Shown one piece after another: positions 26,788 through 38,700 of a stretch of 64,000 nucleotides of DNA. Both the position numbers and the translations under genes were made by a program. Source of the DNA: Enterobacter dykesii (GTDB lineage: Bacteria; Pseudomonadota; Gammaproteobacteria; Enterobacterales; Enterobacteriaceae). The notes below the pieces were generated by a model. That model worked only from the letters and a program-made list of their open reading frames with translations, did no database searches and had not been told where the DNA came from. The stretch covers positions 2,108,001-2,172,000 of the forward strand of contig NZ_CP126604.1 of NCBI RefSeq assembly GCF_008364625.2, given 5' to 3'. How positions within the stretch are numbered: the stretch's first letter is position 1; each line of letters opens with the position of its first letter.

Positions 26788-27531
26788 TTAATTCGCGCAC
26801 ACCGTAACCTGCAGTGCGCTATGGTCCCCAAGCTCAGGCCAGGGACGATCTAAAAAGAGTTGTTGGATGCTGGATAACCCGGAAACCAGATACGGCTCGC
26901 AGCGGTTAATTTTCAGGTGGTCGGCGACAATCCAGTGCGCATGGCTTGCGTCGAGCATCGCGCGTTTAACCTCGGCATCCGCTTCTTTACCGGCGCTCAA
27001 CCCGAGTTCGGCATGAATGGCGCACGCCCCAAGTATGGCGATATCTGCCCGATACCGGGACAGCAAAGACAGCGTGGCGCTTCCGGCAAACAGTCGCTGC
27101 TTGTGGTCCCATTTCCCGCCGAGCAGGATCAGCTCAATATCTTCCCGGTCGCTAAAATGCTGGGCGATATCCAGCGACGTGGTAATGACGGTGAGCGGCC
27201 CCTGAAGAAAGGTGGCGACGGCCATCACCGTGCTTCCGGCATCCAGAAACAGGGTGGAGCCCGGTGGAACCTGCTTTGCAACCAGCTTACCCAGGCGCTG
27301 TTTGGTCTCCGGCAGCAGCGTGTTGCGTCCATGACGATTCATAGCGGAAAGGTTGAGCGCGATGGCTCCGCCGTGGTTCTTCTGCGCAAGGCCCTGGTTT
27401 TCCAGGTCGGTCAGATCCCGACGGATGGTGTCCGCTGATACCTGCAGCTTTTCTGCCAGCTCGGTGATGGTGGCCTGGCCTTGCTCGCTGAGTAAATCCA
27501 GGACGTAGCGTTGACGAGCGGTTTTGTGCAT
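26788..27531 (-). CDS. DeoR-family transcriptional regulator
   Basis: A 247-residue DeoR protein. The N-terminal HTH reads 'TARQRYVLDLLSEQGQATITELAEKLQVSADTIRRDLTDLENQG', and the sugar-phosphate-binding domain has 'LFLDAGSTVMAVATFLQ', 'ILLGGKW' and 'LGACAIHAELGLSAGKEADAEVKRAM'. The start at 27531 is preferred because an AGGA lies ten bases upstream, whereas the ATG at 27540 abuts it. It probably represses itself and the YdgJ-like gene in response to a phosphorylated sugar. The ligand is unknown. Confidence 0.87.
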   Translation of the reverse strand: MHKTARQRYVLDLLSEQGQATITELAEKLQVSADTIRRDLTDLENQGLAQKNHGGAIALNLSAMNRHGRNTLLPETKQRLGKLVAKQVPPGSTLFLDAGSTVMAVATFLQGPLTVITTSLDIAQHFSDREDIELILLGGKWDHKQRLFAGSATLSLLSRYRADIAILGACAIHAELGLSAGKEADAEVKRAMLDASHAHWIVADHLKINRCEPYLVSGLSSIQQLFLDRPWPELGDHSALQVTVCAN

Positions 27532-27902
27532 GGGGGGCATTCCTGCAAAATGTTGCAATAGTTTGCATAATACAGCATTTAGCCGCAGAGAGAAGAGGAA
27601 TGTCCTTAGGACGATGTGCAGAGGCATGATGATTCAGATGCGTGATTATTAAAATATTATTAAGCAGGTATAAGTAAGCCGTTTTGAATGTTAATCACTA
27701 TGTTATTGTTATGTTTTATTTAACGGTTTGGATTATGCAACCAGTACATTGCTTCTGGGTGGAATAAAAAGCTGATTTATTCGTAATTATTGGCATTTAA
27801 TTTCTTACATTAGTTATTTAATGGTTTTTAATTTCAATCAAATCCGCCGAGTTACTTAAACTGACACTTCTTTGAAAATCTTTGTGTCTGACCCGCGCTG
27901 AA

Positions 27903-27920
27903 ATTAACGCAAAAATGTGC
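27903..27920. promoter_or_regulatory. shared motif, adhesin-leader copy
   Basis: ATTAACGCAAAAATGTGC matches ATTAACGCAAAGATGTTC (52317-52334), in the region between the dual winged-helix regulator and the EAL gene, at 16 of 18 positions. Its core is the reverse complement of TGCGTTAA, which also forms the palindrome at 52402-52419. It is a candidate operator common to the adhesin operon and its putative regulators. Confidence 0.35.
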
Positions 27921-27989
27921 ATATTACGAATTAGGAATTTTCCTTAAATAACAGTGGGTTTATATGTTTCATTTGAAAGTCTATTTTCA

Positions 27990-28018
27990 GGGTTTTGTCC
28001 AGAAACCCCATGTTTTTT
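27990..28018 (+). terminator. hairpin with T-run in the adhesin-operon leader
   Basis: GGGTTT (27990-27995) pairs with AAACCC (28003-28008) around a seven-base loop. CATGTTTTTTCTT follows within five bases. No gene on the plus strand ends here, so if transcription starts upstream it would act as an attenuator roughly 250 bases before the first gene. Confidence 0.4.
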
Positions 28019-28269
28019 CTTATTTGTAACACCGCATTAACATTGTGGGTGTAGTGGGCTATACCGCATTTTGTTATGCTGCTAACCACTTTAAGAAATA
28101 AGTAAATTCTTAATTGGAATTAGACGCAGGCAGATCTCATCTCCAATGGAAATGGGTGTGGGGAGTATTACCTTAAATTCAGCAAGGTAGCTAAATAAGA
28201 TATTTGTCTAATTATCTATACCTCTTCTTGGGTATTTGCTTGAGTAACACTCAGAGTCAGGGAGATAAC

Positions 28270-29607
28270 ATGACGATATTACGAAAGCCTATGTTACGAC
28301 GATTTACAGCAGCACTGGCATTCATTTCATTAGCCATAAATACGGCGTACGCCAATAGCAGTCAGGTGGGCATTGCCCCGGTTGCCACGACAACCTTAAA
28401 AGAAAGTATTCTTTTTGCGATCGATCGCGATCCGTCAATTAGTCAACAGGCCGCGCAATTAGGTATTGGCCAGGCACAAATAGATGAAGCGCGCAGCGGC
28501 TGGATGCCGCAAATATCGCTGAACGGGAGTACAGGGCACAGCCAGACCACCGATTCCAGCGGATCGCTGAAGAATTCAGCCGCCTGGGGGCTGAGCCTGA
28601 CGCAGCTGCTGTACGATTTTGGCAAAACCAATAATAGCATCAGCCAGTCCTCCGCCCAGCGCGATAGCTACCGCTATCAGCTGATGGGCACGCTTTCGGA
28701 CGTGGCGGAGAAAACGGCGCTGAGCTATGTAGAGGTCAAACGCTATTCCGATCTGCTGCAGGCGGCAATTGATAACGTTCAGGCGCTCAAAAACGTCGAG
28801 CAGCTGGCAAAGCTGCGCGCAGACGCGGGCGTGAGTTCCACCTCCGATGAGCTTCAGACCCGCACGCGCATTGCCGGCATGCAGGCGACGGTCGCGCAGT
28901 ATCACGCCGCCTTAAACAGCGCGCGCGCCAGGCTTGCGGTATTAACCGGAATGCAGGCAGAGGCTTATTCGCCGGTGCCCGCGAATCTTGCCGTAGAGCC
29001 TGACTCGCTCAACCGCATCGATTATTCCCTGATACCGGCGGTGATGGCCGCGCAGAACATGGAACGTTCGGCTCAGTATGGCGTGGAAACGGCTAAGTCC
29101 CAGCACTGGCCGACGTTAAGCCTGAAGGGTGGGCGCACCCGTTATGAATCGGACAACCGTTCGTACTGGGACGACCAGATCCAGCTCAATATAGACGCGC
29201 CGCTTTATCAGGGGGGCGCGGTTTCCGCTCGCGTTCGGCAGGCTGAAGGCGCACGGGCCATGGCCTCTTCTCAGGTCGATCAGGCGCGTTTCGATGTCCT
29301 GCAAAAAGCCTCCGTCGCGCAGGCGGACTGGACCGGCGCACGGGGAAGAATGGAGGCCGGAAAGCAGCAGCTGGAAAATGCCCTGCGGGCCCGCGATGTT
29401 TATAAAAATGAATACACCCTGAGCAAGCGCAGCATTAACGATCTGCTCAGCGTTGAGCAGGATGTCTGGCAGGCCACCTCAGCGAAAATAATCGCCGAGT
29501 ATGACGGCTGGAGTTCGGCAATTAATTATGCTTCCGCGGTTGATAATTTGATGCCGCTTATCGGAATAGAGAAAAACGCAGCCGCAAAATTACCCGATTT
29601 GAGTTAA
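28270..29607 (+). CDS. TolC-family outer-membrane protein of the adhesin type I secretion system
   Basis: A 445-residue TolC/LapE-type outer-membrane factor. The signal peptide 'LRRFTAALAFISLAINTAYA' is cleaved after about residue 31. The mature chain has the two-fold TolC repeat: 'LKESILFAIDRDPSISQQAAQLGIGQAQIDEARSGWMPQISL', 'RIDYSLIPAVMAAQNMERSAQYGVETAKSQHWPTLSLKGG' and a long coiled-coil. The start at 28270 has GGGAGATAA seven bases ahead; frames extended upstream have no site. It provides the outer-membrane channel for the giant adhesin encoded 121 bases downstream. Unlike in Salmonella bapABCD, it precedes the adhesin gene. Confidence 0.92.
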   Translation: MTILRKPMLRRFTAALAFISLAINTAYANSSQVGIAPVATTTLKESILFAIDRDPSISQQAAQLGIGQAQIDEARSGWMPQISLNGSTGHSQTTDSSGSLKNSAAWGLSLTQLLYDFGKTNNSISQSSAQRDSYRYQLMGTLSDVAEKTALSYVEVKRYSDLLQAAIDNVQALKNVEQLAKLRADAGVSSTSDELQTRTRIAGMQATVAQYHAALNSARARLAVLTGMQAEAYSPVPANLAVEPDSLNRIDYSLIPAVMAAQNMERSAQYGVETAKSQHWPTLSLKGGRTRYESDNRSYWDDQIQLNIDAPLYQGGAVSARVRQAEGARAMASSQVDQARFDVLQKASVAQADWTGARGRMEAGKQQLENALRARDVYKNEYTLSKRSINDLLSVEQDVWQATSAKIIAEYDGWSSAINYASAVDNLMPLIGIEKNAAAKLPDLS

Positions 29608-29728
29608 AAAAAGACGCGCCTTTCTGCGCGAAATAAGTCTGACAATAATGGGTGTTTTTTCCCAGGGATAGCTACATCCGTCTGGTGGACATATCCACAG
29701 GAATCCGTACACCTGCAAGGAGAAGAAT

Positions 29729-32700
29729 ATGAGTAACGTAAAAGTTGTTGATGTCATCATTCGCAAAACGGCGGAGAAAACGAAATTAACCGGCGAAGGA
29801 AATCTGTCGGTCTCTATTTCATCCCCGAGCGTGATTGAAATCCAGGGTTCTGCTCAGGATGTGGTGCGCTATGTCCGCCAGGGTAAAGATCTCCTCATTT
29901 ATATGAAAGATGGCAGCGTTATTCGCTGCAATAACTATTTTGTTGAAGATCCTGAAACGCATAATCAGTCAGAGCTGGTATTCAACGATCGTCAGGAACT
30001 GACGCATATTTCTTTTGCCGATACCGGGGAAGCATCGGGTGCTGCGGTGACCGAGTTAACCGCGCAGGCCACACCGATTAGCAGCATTCAGCCTTTCCTC
30101 GAGCAGGAAAGCGTCTTAAGCGACGCCCCTTGGGGCTGGATTGCGGGAGCGGCATTAGGTGGCGGTGCTATCGGGGCACTGCTGGCAAACGGCGGTGACG
30201 GCGAAACTAAAACCAAAGTTATTGATAACACCAAAGAAGTTGAAAGCGCTACGCCGACCTTCTTGCTCTCGGATAAAGCGGGTGACAAGCAGGGCGTGCT
30301 GAGTGCAAACGAGATCACGGACGACAGCAACCCAACCTTTAGCGGCACCGGTCAGCCGGGTGCGACCATCCAGATCAAAGACAGCAGCGGCAGCACCATT
30401 GCCAGCACCATGGTCGGTAAAGACGGCACCTGGACGGTAATGTTACCGACCCAGACGGACGGGGAGCACACCTGGTCAGTCGTGCAGATCGACGGCAGTA
30501 AAACCACCTCAGCGGGCAGTATCACCGTGACGGTCTCTACCGCCGAGGCCGCCATTACGCTGGCCACCACGGCGGGCGATAACGTGCTGAACGCCAGCGA
30601 GCAATCCGCGGGCTTTACGCTTTCGGGTGCCAGCAAAAACCTGGCGCAGGGTACCGAACTCACCGTGACGCTGAACGGCAAAACCTACGCGGCTGAAGTG
30701 GGAGCAGACGGCGCGTGGCGCGTTGACGTCCCTGCGGCAGACGCGCAGGCGCTGGGCGATGGTACCTGGATGGTGAACGTTAGCGGTAAAGACGCGGCGG
30801 GTAACACCGTCAGCGGAAGCCAGACGATTGGCGTGGATACCACTGCGCCAACCCTCTCTGTCGATACCCTCGCGCAGGACAACATCATTAATGCGGCTGA
30901 GCACAACCAGCCTCTGACCCTGACCGGTAAAACGAACGCGGAAGCGGGTCAGATCGTCACGGTCACGCTGAACGGTAAAAACTATAACGCCACGGTGGGC
31001 AGCGACGGCACCTGGTCCGTCACGCTTGATGTGAACGACGTGCAGGCGCTGAGTGAGGGCAATCACACCCTGACGGTTAACGTTAGCGACAAAGCGGGCA
31101 ACGGCTCGTCCGTAACGGCAGATTTCACGGTGGATACCGCCGCGCCGGTCGTCACCATCCATACCGTGGCGGGCGACGATACCCTCAATATCAGCGAGCA
31201 GGGCCAGGCGCAGATTATCTCCGGGCAGGCGAGCGGCGCGGCGGCGGGCGATGTGGTCACCGTGACTCTTGGCGGCCAGACCTTCACCGGCGTGGTGCTG
31301 GCGGACGGCAGCTGGAGCGTGGGCGTTCCGGCGTCCGTGCTGGGCGCGCTGGGTGAAGGCAACCACACGCTTTCGGTTTCCGTCACTGACGCGGCAGGCA
31401 ACACCGGCAGCGCCACGCACGGCATTACGCTGAGCGGACACCCGCCTGAATTTACGATTGACGCCATCAGCCAGGATAACGTCCTGAATGCCCAGGAGGC
31501 GATGCAGCCGCTGAGCCTGACCGGCACCAGCAATCTGCCGGACGGCAGCGCCATCACCGTGACGCTCAACAACGTCAGCTATCAGGCCACCGTAGAAAAC
31601 GGTATCTGGGCAGTCCAGGTGCCGGTTTCCGACGTCCTGAATCTGGCGAACACGCTTTATACCGTCAGCGTCAGCGGGACCGACAGCGTGGGTAACAGCG
31701 GTTCTGCCGAGGCGAACCTGCTGGTGGATACCGTACTTCCGCAGGTCATTATCAATACGTTTGCGGGCGACAATCTGGTCAATAACGCCGAAGCGGGCGT
31801 CGATCAAACCCTCAGCGGTCGCGTTACCGGCGCGGTGGCGGGCGATACCGTCTCCATCACAGCCGGCGGCAAGAGCTACACCGCGACGGTTGGAAGCGAT
31901 CTGACCTGGAGCGTGAAAATCCCGTCAGCGGATCTTCAGGCATTCGGCGACGGGGATTTAACCTTCAGCGCGTCCGTCACCAACGGGCACGGCAATACCG
32001 GCACCGGCGAGCGTGATATCAACATCAACGCGGAGCTGCCGGGTCTGCGCGTGAACACCATTTCCGGCGATGACGTGATCAACGCCATCGAACAGCAGCA
32101 GGATCTGAGCGTCACCGGCTCCAGCACCCATCTGGCCGCAGGCACGCAGATTATCGTCACCATCAACAACGTGGAGTACGTTACCGCGGTGAACGCCAGC
32201 GGCAACTGGCAGATCGGCGTTCCGGCGGCGGACCTGCAGGCCTGGACGGCGGGCGGCATGACGGTTAGCGTCAGCGCGGTAGATGCCTGGGGCAATCCGG
32301 TTGCGGCTGAACACCCGATTGAACTCGATCTGAACGCCGTGGCGGTCACCATTGATACCGTCTCCGGCGATGACCTGCTGAATGCGGCAGAAAAAGGCAG
32401 TGATTTAACCCTTTCCGGCCAGACGCAGGGCGTGGAGGCGGGGCAGACCGTGGTGGTGAAATTCGCCGACCAGACCTTCACCGCGCAGGTGCAGCAGGAT
32501 GGCACCTGGAGCCTGACCGTACCCGCCAGCGCCATGGAAACCCTGATCGACGGGCGCGCGCAGGTGAGCGTCAGCGTCACTAACGTCAGCGGCAACAGCG
32601 CCGACGCGTCGCGCGTGGTCACGGTGGATACGCAGCCTCCGGCGATTACGCTCGATAACCTGACCGCCGACAACATCATCAATGCCGCTGAAGCGCAGCA

Positions 32701-35700
32701 GGATTTACTGTTAAGCGGCAGCAGCAGTGCGGAACCCGGCCAGACGGTCACCGTGACGCTGAACGGCAAAACGTATCAGACCACGGTCCAGACGGACGGT
32801 ACCTGGCAGCTGAGCGTCCCGGCGGCAGATGTGGGTGCCCTGACGGATGGCATCGTTACCGTGACGGCCACCGTCAGCGACGTGGCGGGCAACGCCAGCA
32901 GCGCCGATCGCGTGGGTCTGGTGGACGCGACCGTACCGCAGGTGACCATCAACGACTTTGTCACCGACACCAACACCGTAAACCAGCTCGCCCATTCACA
33001 GGCGCAGATCCTGAGCGGTTCCGTCACCGGTGCGGCGGCGGGCGACCCGGTCACCATCACCATTAACAGCGTCGACTACACCACCGTGGTGGATGCATCC
33101 GGCAACTGGAGCCTTGGCCTGCCTGCATCCGTCGTACAGGGGCTGACCGACGGCACCTGGACTATCGACGTCTCCGTGACCGACAGATCCGGCAACACCG
33201 GAAGCAATTCGCTGGATGTGGTGGTGAACACCTTGACGCCTGTCATCGGTATCAACACGCTGGCGGCGGACGACGTGATCAACGCGACCGAGAAGGGCGA
33301 AGATCTGCTGCTCTCCGGCACCAGCAACCAGCCGGAAGGTACAACCATTACGGTGACTCTGAACGGCATTCAGTACACCGCCACCGCTGACGCCAGCGGA
33401 AACTGGAGCGTGACCGTACCGGCCTCGGCCGTAAGCGCGCTGGGAGAAGCCCATTACACCGTGACGGCGAGCGTCACGGATAACGTAGGTAACAGCGCTT
33501 CAACCTCGCACGATGTGCTGGTGGACAGCTCGCTGCCGGTGGTCACGATCGACACGCTGGCGGGCGATAATATCGTCAACGCAGCGGAAGTGGCGGCAGG
33601 GCAAACCCTGACCGGTAAGGTGACGAACGCGGCGTCAGGTGACACTGTCACTATCATCCTTGGCGGCCAGACGTACACGGCCACCGTGCAGGACGATCTC
33701 ACCTGGAGCCTGCCGTTAAGTGAGAACCAGTTCACCGCGCTCGGCAACGGCGACCTCACCGTATCCGCCAGCGTGACCAACGGCCACGGCAATACCGGCT
33801 CTTCTTCTCTCGACTTCACCATCGACGCCCAGCTCCCGGGGCTGCGCATTGATACCGTCGCGGGCGATAACGTCATTAACGCGATCGAACACGCCCAGAA
33901 CCTGATTGTGTCCGGTACCAGCACCGATCTGGCGGCGGGCAGCGCCGTAACCGTGACCATTAACGGTAAAGCCTATTCTGCAACGGTGCTGGCGGACGGT
34001 ACCTGGCAGGCGGCAGTACCGGCGGCTGATGTGTCCCAGTGGACGGACGGTTCGCTGGATATCAAGGCAAGCGCGCAGGATGCTTCCGGCAACCCGGTGG
34101 CTATCGGCACCGTCGTGGACGTCGATCTCGCGCCTGTCGCCATCACCATCAGCAGCGTGACCGACGATAACGTGCTCAACGCGGCGGAAAAAGGCCAGGA
34201 TCTGGTGCTTTCCGGCACCACGTCCAACGTTGAAGCGGGTCAGACCGTGACCATCACCTTCGCGGGTAAAACCTATACCACGACGGTGGATGCCAACGGC
34301 GACTGGACCTGGACCGTTCCGGCAGCCGATTTGAGCAGCCTGAAAGACGGTGACGCCAGCGTGCAGGTAACCGTCACCAACGTGAACGGCAACGCGGCGT
34401 CTTCGGCGCAGGAATTCAGCGTCGATACCGCCGCGCCGACGGTGACCATTAACACCATCAGCGGCGATAACATGCTTAATGCGGCTGAGGCGGCGCAGGA
34501 TCTGACCCTGAGCGGCACCTCGACTGCCGAAGCAGGCCAGACGGTCACCGTGACCTTCAACGGCAATCAGTACACCGCTCAGGTGCAGGCGGACGGCAGC
34601 TGGACGCTGGACGTGCCTGCGGCGGATATGGCAGGCATCGCCGACGGCAGCGCGGCGGTCACGGTGACCGTGTCCGATAAGGCTGGCAACCCGGCCAGCG
34701 CGGGCTCCTCGGTGCTGGTCGATACCACCGTACCGCAGATTTCATTCAACATCGTCGCGGGCGACGACGTCGTGAATATTGCCGAGCACGGCCAGGCGCT
34801 GATCGTCTCCGGTAAGGTCACGGGCGCGCAGGCGGGTGACGTGATTACCGTGACCCTGAACGGCAAAGACTACACCGCCATGCTGGACGCGTCCGGCAGC
34901 TGGAGCGTGGGCGTTCCGGCGGCGGACGTGGGCGCGCTGGTTAACGGCGAACAGACGATCTCCGCGACCCTCACCGATAAAGCCGGTAACAGCACCACCG
35001 AGACGCACGCGTTTGACGTTTCCCTGACCGCGCCGGTGATAGCCATCAATACCCTGGCGGCTGACGACGTGATCAACGCGACCGAGAAAGGCCAGGATCT
35101 GCTGGTGTCCGGCACCAGCAACCAGCCGGACGGAACCACCATCATAGTGACCCTGAACGGGATCGGCTATACGGCCACCACCGACGCCAGCGGCAGCTGG
35201 AGCGTCACCGTTCCGGCGTCAAATGTCTCCGCGCTGGGCGAAGCGAGCTACGTGGTGACGGCGAGCGTAACCGACACCGCGGGCAACAGCGCGAGCACCG
35301 GCCACAGCGTGCTGGTCGACAGCGCGCTGCCGCAGGTCACCATCAACCCTGTCGCCACGGACGATGTTATCAACGCAGCGGAAGTGGCTGCCGGGCAGAC
35401 CCTGAGCGGCAAAGTAAGCGGCGCGGCGAGCGGTGACACTGTCACTATTTCAGTTGGTGGCAACACCTACACCGCGACGGTTCAGGACGATCTGAGCTGG
35501 TCGGTCAACGTGCCGTCCACGGTCTTAACCGCCATCGGGAACGGCGATCTGACCGTGTCAGCCAGCGTCACCAACGGCCACGGCAATACCGGAACCGGCG
35601 AGCGCGACATTACCATTGATGCCAACCTGCCGGGCCTGCGCGTCGATACCGTGGCGGGCGACGACGTGATCAACAGCATTGAGCACGCCCAGAATCTAAT

Positions 35701-38700
35701 TATCTCCGGCTCCAGCGAAGGCCTGACAACGGGCGCGGCGTTAACGGTCACCGTCAACGGCAAAACCTACGCGGCCACCGTGCTGGCGGACGGGACCTGG
35801 ACGGCAGCCATTCCGGCGGCGGACGTCAGCGCGCTGAATGCGGGCACGGTCACCGTGACCGTGGACGGCCAGAGCGCGGCGGGCAATCCGGTTTCCATCA
35901 GCCATGACGTGAAGGTGGATCTGGCGGCAGTCGCTATCAGCATCAACGCCATCGCCACCGACGACGTGATCAACGCGGCGGAGAAAGGCGCGGACCTGGT
36001 GCTGTCCGGCTCCACCACCAACGTGGAAGAAAACCAGACCGTCACCATCACCTTCGGCGGCAAGTCGTACACCGCGACGGTGGATGCCGACGGCAACTGG
36101 ACGACCACCGTACCGTCTGCCGATTTGGGCAGCCTGAAGGACGGCGATGCCAGCGTGCAGGTAAGCGTCACCAACGTGAACGGCAACAGCGCGTCGGCAG
36201 GCCGCGAGTACAGCGTGGACGCCACCTCGCCGACGGTGTCTATTGAAATTGTCAGCGACAACAACATCATCAATGCGGCCGAAGCGCAGCAGGATCTGGT
36301 CGTTAACGGCGTGACCAACGCCGAAGCGGGCCAGACCGTCACCGTGACGCTGAACGGCGTGGACTACACCACCACCGTTGAGGCTAACGGCAGCTGGAGC
36401 GTGACCGTGCCGTCCGCGGATCTGAGCGGTATTACCGACGGCAACTACACCATCAGCGCCGCCGTGTCTGATAAGGCGGGCAACCCGGCCTCTGCGGATC
36501 GCGACGTGCTGGTCGATATCACCGTCCCACAGCTGACCATCCACACCGTTTCCGACGACGACGTGATCAACAGCGCCGAGCATGCGCAGGCCTTGATTGT
36601 CACCGGTTCCGTGACCGGCGCGGCGGCGGGTGATGTGGTCACCGTTACCCTCAACGGCAAATCGTACACCGCCACTCTGGATGCCTCAGGCAACTGGAGC
36701 GTTGGCGTGCCTGCGGCGGACGTTACCGCGCTGGCCGCCGGAGATTACACCATTACAGCGGCGCTGACCGATAAAGCGGGCAACAGCAACAGCGCCACGC
36801 ACGGCGTAGAGGTGAATCTGACCGCGCCGAGGCTGACCATTGACACCGTTTCCGGTGACGATGTGATCAACAACGCCGAGAAAACCCAGGATCTGACGAT
36901 CTCCGGTACGGCTTCCGGCCTGGCGGCAGGCGCGGTGGTGACCGTGATGCTGAACGGCAAAGCGTACAGCGCGCAGGTGGACGATAACGGGAAATGGACG
37001 ACTACCGTTCCGGCGGATCAGGTCGGCGCGTTGGGTGAAGCGTTGTACACCATTACCGCCTCAGCAACGGACAGCGTCGGCAACAATACCAGCACGTCGC
37101 ACACCGTGAACGTGGAGTCCGTTCTGCCGGGCGTGATCGTCAACACCATTGCGGGTGACGACGTCATTAACGCGGCGGAGGTGGCAGCCGGGCAGACCAT
37201 CAGCGGTAAGGTGGTGAATGCCGAAGCGGGCAACACCGTGACCGTGACCATTGGCGGCAACAGCTACACCGCCACGGTGCAGAGCGATCTCACCTGGTCC
37301 GTTAACGTGCCGTCCGACGTCCTGACCGCGCTGGGTAACGGTGATTTGACCGTGTCAGCCAGCGTCACGAACGGCGTGGGCAATAGCGGAACGGGCGAGC
37401 GTGATATCACTATCGACGCTAACCTGCCGGGCCTGCGCGTGGATACCGTGGCGGGTGACGACGTGATCAACAGCATCGAACACGGACAGAACCTGATTAT
37501 CACCGGCTCCAGCGACGGGCTGGCGGCGGGCGCGGCGCTGACCGTGACCGTCAACGGCAAAACCTATCCGGCGACCGTGCTGGCGGACGGCACCTGGAGT
37601 GCGGCGATCCCGGCTGCGGACGTGGGTGCGCTGAATGCAGGCACGGTCACCGTCACCGTTGCGGGCCAGAGCAGCGCCGGTAATCCGGTCTCCATCAGCC
37701 ATGAGGTGACGGTGGATTTGGCGACCGTTGCCATCAGCATCGATGCGATTGCCGCCGACGACGTGATTAACGCCGCCGAGAAGGGCGCAGATCTGGTGCT
37801 CTCCGGGGCGACCTCGAACGTTGAGGAAAACCAGACCGTTACCATCACCTTCGGCGGCAAGAGCTACACCGCGACCGTAGGCGCCGACGGCAAATGGACG
37901 ACCACGGTGCCAGCGGCCGATCTGGCGGGTCTGAAAGACGGCGACGCCAGCGTGCAGGTGAGCGTCACCAACGTCAACGGCAACAGCGCCTCGGCGGGCC
38001 GCGAGTACAGCGTGGATGCGACCGCGCCGTCCGTGACCATCAACACCCTAGCGACGGACGACATTCTTAATGCCGCCGAAGCGAAGAGCGATCTGACCGT
38101 GTCCGGTACCAGTACCGCCGAAGCGGGCCAGACGGTGACCGTGTCGCTGAACGGCAAAGACTACACCACAACCGTCAGCGCGGACGGCAGCTGGACGCTG
38201 AACGTTCCGGCGGCCGATCTGGCAGGATTAACCGACGGTAGCGTCATCGTTACCGCTTCGGTCAGCGACAAGGCGGGTAACCCGGCGTCCGTAGACCACA
38301 ACCTGACGGTGGATGTGACCGTTCCTGCGGTCACTATCAACACGATCGCGGGTGATGATGTGATTAACGTGGCTGAACACAGTCAGGCACACGTTATCAG
38401 CGGCACCGCCACCGGCGCGGCAGCGGGCGATAAGGTGACCGTCACCATCGGCGGCCAGACTTACACCACCGTGCTGGACGCGGCGGGTAACTGGAGCGTG
38501 GGCGTACCGGCAAGCGTGATTTCCGGCCTCAGCGACGGCACCGTGACCGTCACGGCGTCGGTTACCGACGCGGCGGGCAACACCGGTACCGGCAGCCATG
38601 ACGTGACCGTCGAAACCGGCCTACCGTCGGTGGCCTTTAACGCCATCAGCGATGACAACGTCCTGAACGCGGTAGAGAAGGGTCAGGATCTGAGCGTCAG

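Larger units (their letters stand above)
27532..28269. other. AT-rich 738-base intergenic/leader region of the adhesin locus
   Basis: No gene is supported here. The region is visibly much more AT-rich than its surroundings, which suggests H-NS-type silencing and a long 5' leader for the secretion/adhesin operon. It holds the divergent DeoR promoter at its left end, the motif ATTAACGCAAAAATGTGC (27903-27920), a hairpin with T-run (27990-28018), and a short inverted repeat TGAGT-aac-ACTCA (28241-28253) just before the ribosome site of the first gene. I did not find a convincing riboswitch fold by eye. Confidence 0.6.

Noticed and set aside
28185-28200. RfaH ops-like element (AAGGTAGCTA) in the adhesin leader
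   Set aside because: Only the GGTAGC core agrees with the ops consensus; the flanking bases required for RfaH recruitment do not.
27890-28200. c-di-GMP (GEMM) riboswitch in the adhesin leader
   Set aside because: Some short GEMM-like fragments (ACGCAAA, GGTAGC) occur but not in the order or spacing of the conserved fold. A covariance-model search would be needed to be certain.
29612-29640. Terminator between the TolC-like gene and the adhesin gene
   Set aside because: The CGCGC/GCGCG stem is only five pairs and is followed by A-rich sequence without a T-run; co-transcription is more likely.
29729-30250. LapG cleavage site in the adhesin N-terminus
   Set aside because: The candidates GAAV and GAAL do not fit the T/A/P-A-A-G type, and no LapG or LapD gene is present in the window.
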